The notes under the pieces: model-generated
Databases searched by the model: none
Seen by the model: the letters and a program-made list of their open reading frames with translations, nothing else
What the model was told of the DNA's origin: nothing
Shown here: positions 6,674 through 8,236 of the stretch, piece after piece
Layout of the letters: each line of letters begins with the position of its first letter
How positions within the stretch are numbered: the first letter of the stretch is position 1
Position numbers and translations under genes: made by a program
Origin: Comamonadaceae bacterium
GTDB lineage: Bacteria > Pseudomonadota > Gammaproteobacteria > Burkholderiales > Burkholderiaceae_C
DNA length: 8,236 nucleotides
Direction of reading: 5' to 3'
Assembly (NCBI GenBank): GCA_947483455.1
Contig: CANKNK010000064.1
Coordinates: 1-8,236, forward strand

Positions 6674-7518
6674 TGCAACGCTCCGCTTGGCAGTGCCAAT
6701 TGCCGCACAGCGCGCAGCAATAAGCGGGGTATCAGGGCACGCCGGTAGTCCGCGCTGCCACGCACATCATCCAGCGGGTCGGCGCGCGCCTGCAAGAGCG
6801 CCGCTGCACGCGCCAGCGCGCTTTCGCTGCGATCCTCGCTGAGCAGCGCGTCGGCTTCGTCATCGCGAATAGGCACCGGCCCGCAGGCACCTACGGCCAC
6901 CCGGATATGACCTGGTCCCGACACGCAGGCCGCGACCGAGGCGGTGGCGTAGTCGCCAGCCACACGCGCATGCTTAATATAGACGCCATGGGCACCCGCT
7001 TGCGGCTTGGGCAGGATGACGGCCGTGACCATTTCGCCCGGCTCCAGCGCGGTGAGATACCAGTCTTGAAAGAAATCTTGGGCAGACAAAAGGCGGCGGC
7101 TACCCCTGCCCGCAAGCTCCACCTCGGCCTGCGCCGCGACCAAGGCGGGCGGGTAGTCCAGGCCCGGGTCGGCAAACGAGATAGAACCTCCGATGGTCCC
7201 CATATTGCGCACCGTGGCATTGGCAATTTGGGATGCGGCATGGCGCAAGACCGCAGCAGCGCCCAAGTGCAGTGTGCATTGGGCGGTTTCGCGGTGGCGG
7301 GTAAACGCGCCGATGCGGATGCGGCCATCGGGCAATACCGAAATACCCTGAATTTCGGGGATCGCCGACAAGCTGATCAAGGCTGCCGGTTCAATGACGC
7401 GGGCATTGAGCATGGCGACTAAGGTCGCACCACCGGCCATGAGTTTGGCCTCCGGATCCTGGGCCAGCAATGCCGTGGCCTGGTCCACGGTTTCAGGGAG
7501 AAAAAAGCCTTGCAACAT
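6670..7518 (-). CDS. FAD-binding medium subunit of the molybdenum hydroxylase (CoxM/XdhB-like)
   Basis: 282-residue flavin subunit, typical of CoxM-type proteins (about 280-295). Seen: MAGGATLV (27-34), the first FAD pyrophosphate-binding loop; NMGTIGGS (105-112) followed by ADPGLDYP (116-123), the second FAD motif; and a C-terminal domain ending with ADYRRALIPRLLLRAV (256-271), as in CO dehydrogenase flavoproteins. The few cysteines (81, 198, 212) are scattered, so there is no extra [4Fe-4S] insertion like that of 4-hydroxybenzoyl-CoA reductase. It should accept electrons from the FeS subunit and pass them to an acceptor; whether this is NAD, oxygen or a quinone cannot be seen. The ATG at 7518 has AGGA six bases upstream, lying across the stop of the SRPBCC gene. 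Gap to that gene is 8 bases, and the 3' end overlaps the FeS gene by 4 bases. Confidence 0.94.
   Translation of the reverse strand: MLQGFFLPETVDQATALLAQDPEAKLMAGGATLVAMLNARVIEPAALISLSAIPEIQGISVLPDGRIRIGAFTRHRETAQCTLHLGAAAVLRHAASQIANATVRNMGTIGGSISFADPGLDYPPALVAAQAEVELAGRGSRRLLSAQDFFQDWYLTALEPGEMVTAVILPKPQAGAHGVYIKHARVAGDYATASVAACVSGPGHIRVAVGACGPVPIRDDEADALLSEDRSESALARAAALLQARADPLDDVRGSADYRRALIPRLLLRAVRQLALPSGALQ
6681..6684 (-). promoter_or_regulatory. Ribosome binding site of the [2Fe-2S] subunit gene
   Basis: GGAG on the minus strand, seven bases before the ATG at 6673 and inside the last codons of the FAD subunit gene. Confidence 0.7.
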
Positions 7519-7524
7519 ACGCGT

Positions 7525-7528
7525 TCCT
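7525..7528 (-). promoter_or_regulatory. Ribosome binding site of the FAD subunit gene
   Basis: AGGA on the minus strand, six bases before the ATG at 7518. It overlaps the TAG stop codon of the SRPBCC gene, so a terminating ribosome sits on the next start signal. Confidence 0.65.
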
Positions 7529-8012
7529 AGGAAGTAGCCGGTAGATCTTGCACCAGTCCTTGAGTGTCCATCAAGGACTGCAAAGCCTTTTGCAAATTGC
7601 GGGCAAACTGCTCGCCTAGGTTTTGCGCTTGCTTGCGCATCATGCCTAGCGCAAAACGCCCCAGCCTGCCGGTGACCGAAACCTCGGACTGGTAACGCAC
7701 TTGGGTACCCGTGCCTTGGGGCTGCAAGGTGATTTGGCTTTCGGCCTGCAGCATGCTGGCGCGCCCGCCCTCTTCACCACGGGTCACGGCCCAAATACTA
7801 TTGGCCTCCTGCCGGGTGATTTCCACTTCCAGTTCGAACCGGGCTTTGATACCGGCCAACCCGATTTGGATCACGGCGCGGTAACGCTTATCGTCCACCG
7901 GCTGCAAGCTTTCGCAGCCGGGCAGGCAAGACGCCATTAAGCGCACATCGAACAAGTGCTGCAACACCAGCTGCGGCGGTGCGGCGATGTCAAATTGGCC
8001 TTCGATCAGCAT
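7527..8012 (-). CDS. SRPBCC-fold protein of the CoxG family, stand-alone component of the hydroxylase
   Basis: 161-residue soluble protein of the CoxG/SRPBCC type. Seen: MLIEGQFDIAAPPQLVLQHL start (the first strand and helix of the fold), SCLPGCESL (28-36) matching the conserved LPG motif, YRAVIQIGLAGIKARFELEV (44-63), VSVTGRLGRF (111-120), and a long C-terminal helix (about 120-148). Some CoxG proteins (for example from CO oxidisers) have a C-terminal membrane anchor; none is present here. CoxG relatives assist molybdenum hydroxylases in membrane attachment or assembly, and in some N-heterocycle hydroxylases an SRPBCC domain is part of the enzyme. The ATG at 8012 is the only possible start, because an in-frame TAG lies two codons upstream; no good Shine-Dalgarno sequence is seen. 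It lies 32 bases after the NicX-like gene and 8 before the FAD subunit, so it is made with the enzyme. Its exact role is inferred. Confidence 0.88.
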   Translation of the reverse strand: MLIEGQFDIAAPPQLVLQHLFDVRLMASCLPGCESLQPVDDKRYRAVIQIGLAGIKARFELEVEITRQEANSIWAVTRGEEGGRASMLQAESQITLQPQGTGTQVRYQSEVSVTGRLGRFALGMMRKQAQNLGEQFARNLQKALQSLMDTQGLVQDLPATS

Positions 8013-8044
8013 AGGGCGCTAGGGCTTGCAGTAAACAACTGAGT
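8013..8044 (-). other. 32-base spacer between the NicX-like gene and the SRPBCC gene
   Basis: Largest gap in the window. I see no hairpin, promoter-like pair or Shine-Dalgarno core in it, only a short direct repeat of AGGGC on the plus strand. It is read as operon spacer rather than a transcription boundary. Confidence 0.5.
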
Positions 8045-8236
8045 TCAGCGCTGCACGCGCGGGACAATCATCTTGGGGTCCACCAGGCGACCCTCATCGA
8101 CGACCACCTTGCCGTCGAGCGCAATCGTGCAATGGCGCATGGGAACGTCGTAATGGCCACGCGTGGTGCGTTTGCCGCCGCCCTGGCTGTTGGGGCCGGT
8201 AGAAAACAAAAAATTGCCGGGAAAGCTGCGCGCACC
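8045..8236 (-). CDS. C-terminal end of a NicX-like protein (2,5-dihydroxypyridine 5,6-dioxygenase / M29 aminopeptidase-like family), 5' end cut by window edge
   Basis: 63 C-terminal residues are visible, ending at a TGA (8045-8047). The fragment begins GARSFPGNFLFSTGPN, has GGGKRTTRGHYDVPMRHC (19-36), then LDGKVVVDEGRLVDPK. This matches my memory of the C-terminus of NicX-type proteins, which are about 350 residues and are often auto-annotated 'leucyl aminopeptidase' by their M29 resemblance. NicX opens the ring of 2,5-dihydroxypyridine to N-formylmaleamate, using a non-haem iron held by two His and one Asp. The last two ligands form an H-x-D pair roughly 30 residues from the end, and here HYD lies 34-36 residues from the end (fragment residues 28 and 30; codons at 8153-8155 and 8147-8149). 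The first iron ligand is outside the window. A real M29-type peptidase or another ring-cleaving relative cannot be excluded from so short a piece. Confidence 0.72.
   Translation of the reverse strand, partial: GARSFPGNFLFSTGPNSQGGGKRTTRGHYDVPMRHCTIALDGKVVVDEGRLVDPKMIVPRVQR

Noticed and set aside
6670..7518. 4-hydroxybenzoyl-CoA reductase beta subunit
   Set aside because: The cysteine-rich insertion that holds the extra [4Fe-4S] cluster is missing; only three scattered cysteines are present.
8013..8044. Possible promoter or terminator in the largest gap
   Set aside because: Only 32 bases, with no inverted repeat, T-run or -35/-10-like pair.

Overview
The window is a continuous run of nine genes, all on the minus strand. 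It is probably one operon read from right to left; both end genes are cut by the window edges. By eye the base composition is about 60% GC. The protein style (short-spaced Liv-type transporter genes, Cox/Xdh-type molybdenum hydroxylase subunits) suggests a proteobacterium, most likely a betaproteobacterium of the Burkholderiales. That placement is an inference; there is no rRNA or marker gene here.

In order of transcription: (1) the last 63 residues of a protein resembling the NicX / 'M29 leucyl aminopeptidase-like' family, which includes 2,5-dihydroxypyridine 5,6-dioxygenase; (2) a stand-alone SRPBCC (CoxG-family) protein; (3) the FAD subunit, (4) the [2Fe-2S] subunit and (5) the molybdenum-cofactor subunit of a xanthine-dehydrogenase-family hydroxylase; (6) an alpha/beta hydrolase with an HGGGW oxyanion motif and a Ser-Asp-His triad; (7) a periplasmic substrate-binding protein of the branched-chain amino acid/amide (HAAT) class; (8) a LivH-type and (9) a LivM-type membrane permease, the last running off the left edge. 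The two ATPase genes (LivG/LivF type) are not in view and could lie further left.

Packing is very tight. Genes 3-4, 4-5 and 5-6 overlap by four bases (ATGA, ATGA, GTGA), and the other gaps are 5 to 32 bases. No gap reaches 300 bases. I see no internal promoter, terminator, RNA gene, repeat array or mobile element. The promoter and any regulator must lie beyond position 8236 or elsewhere.

Working model (inference): the transporter imports a small N-heterocyclic aromatic compound such as a hydroxypyridine or pyridine carboxylate. The four-part molybdenum hydroxylase adds a hydroxyl group from water. The NicX-like enzyme opens the dihydroxypyridine ring to an N-formyl amide, and the alpha/beta hydrolase could remove the formyl group. 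From memory, the layout of separate SRPBCC + FAD + FeS + Mo subunits beside a dihydroxypyridine dioxygenase resembles the 3-hydroxypyridine dehydrogenase (HpdA) system of Ensifer adhaerens. Adding a Liv-type transporter and a hydrolase of a different subfamily would make this a distinct variant. The true substrate cannot be read from sequence alone.
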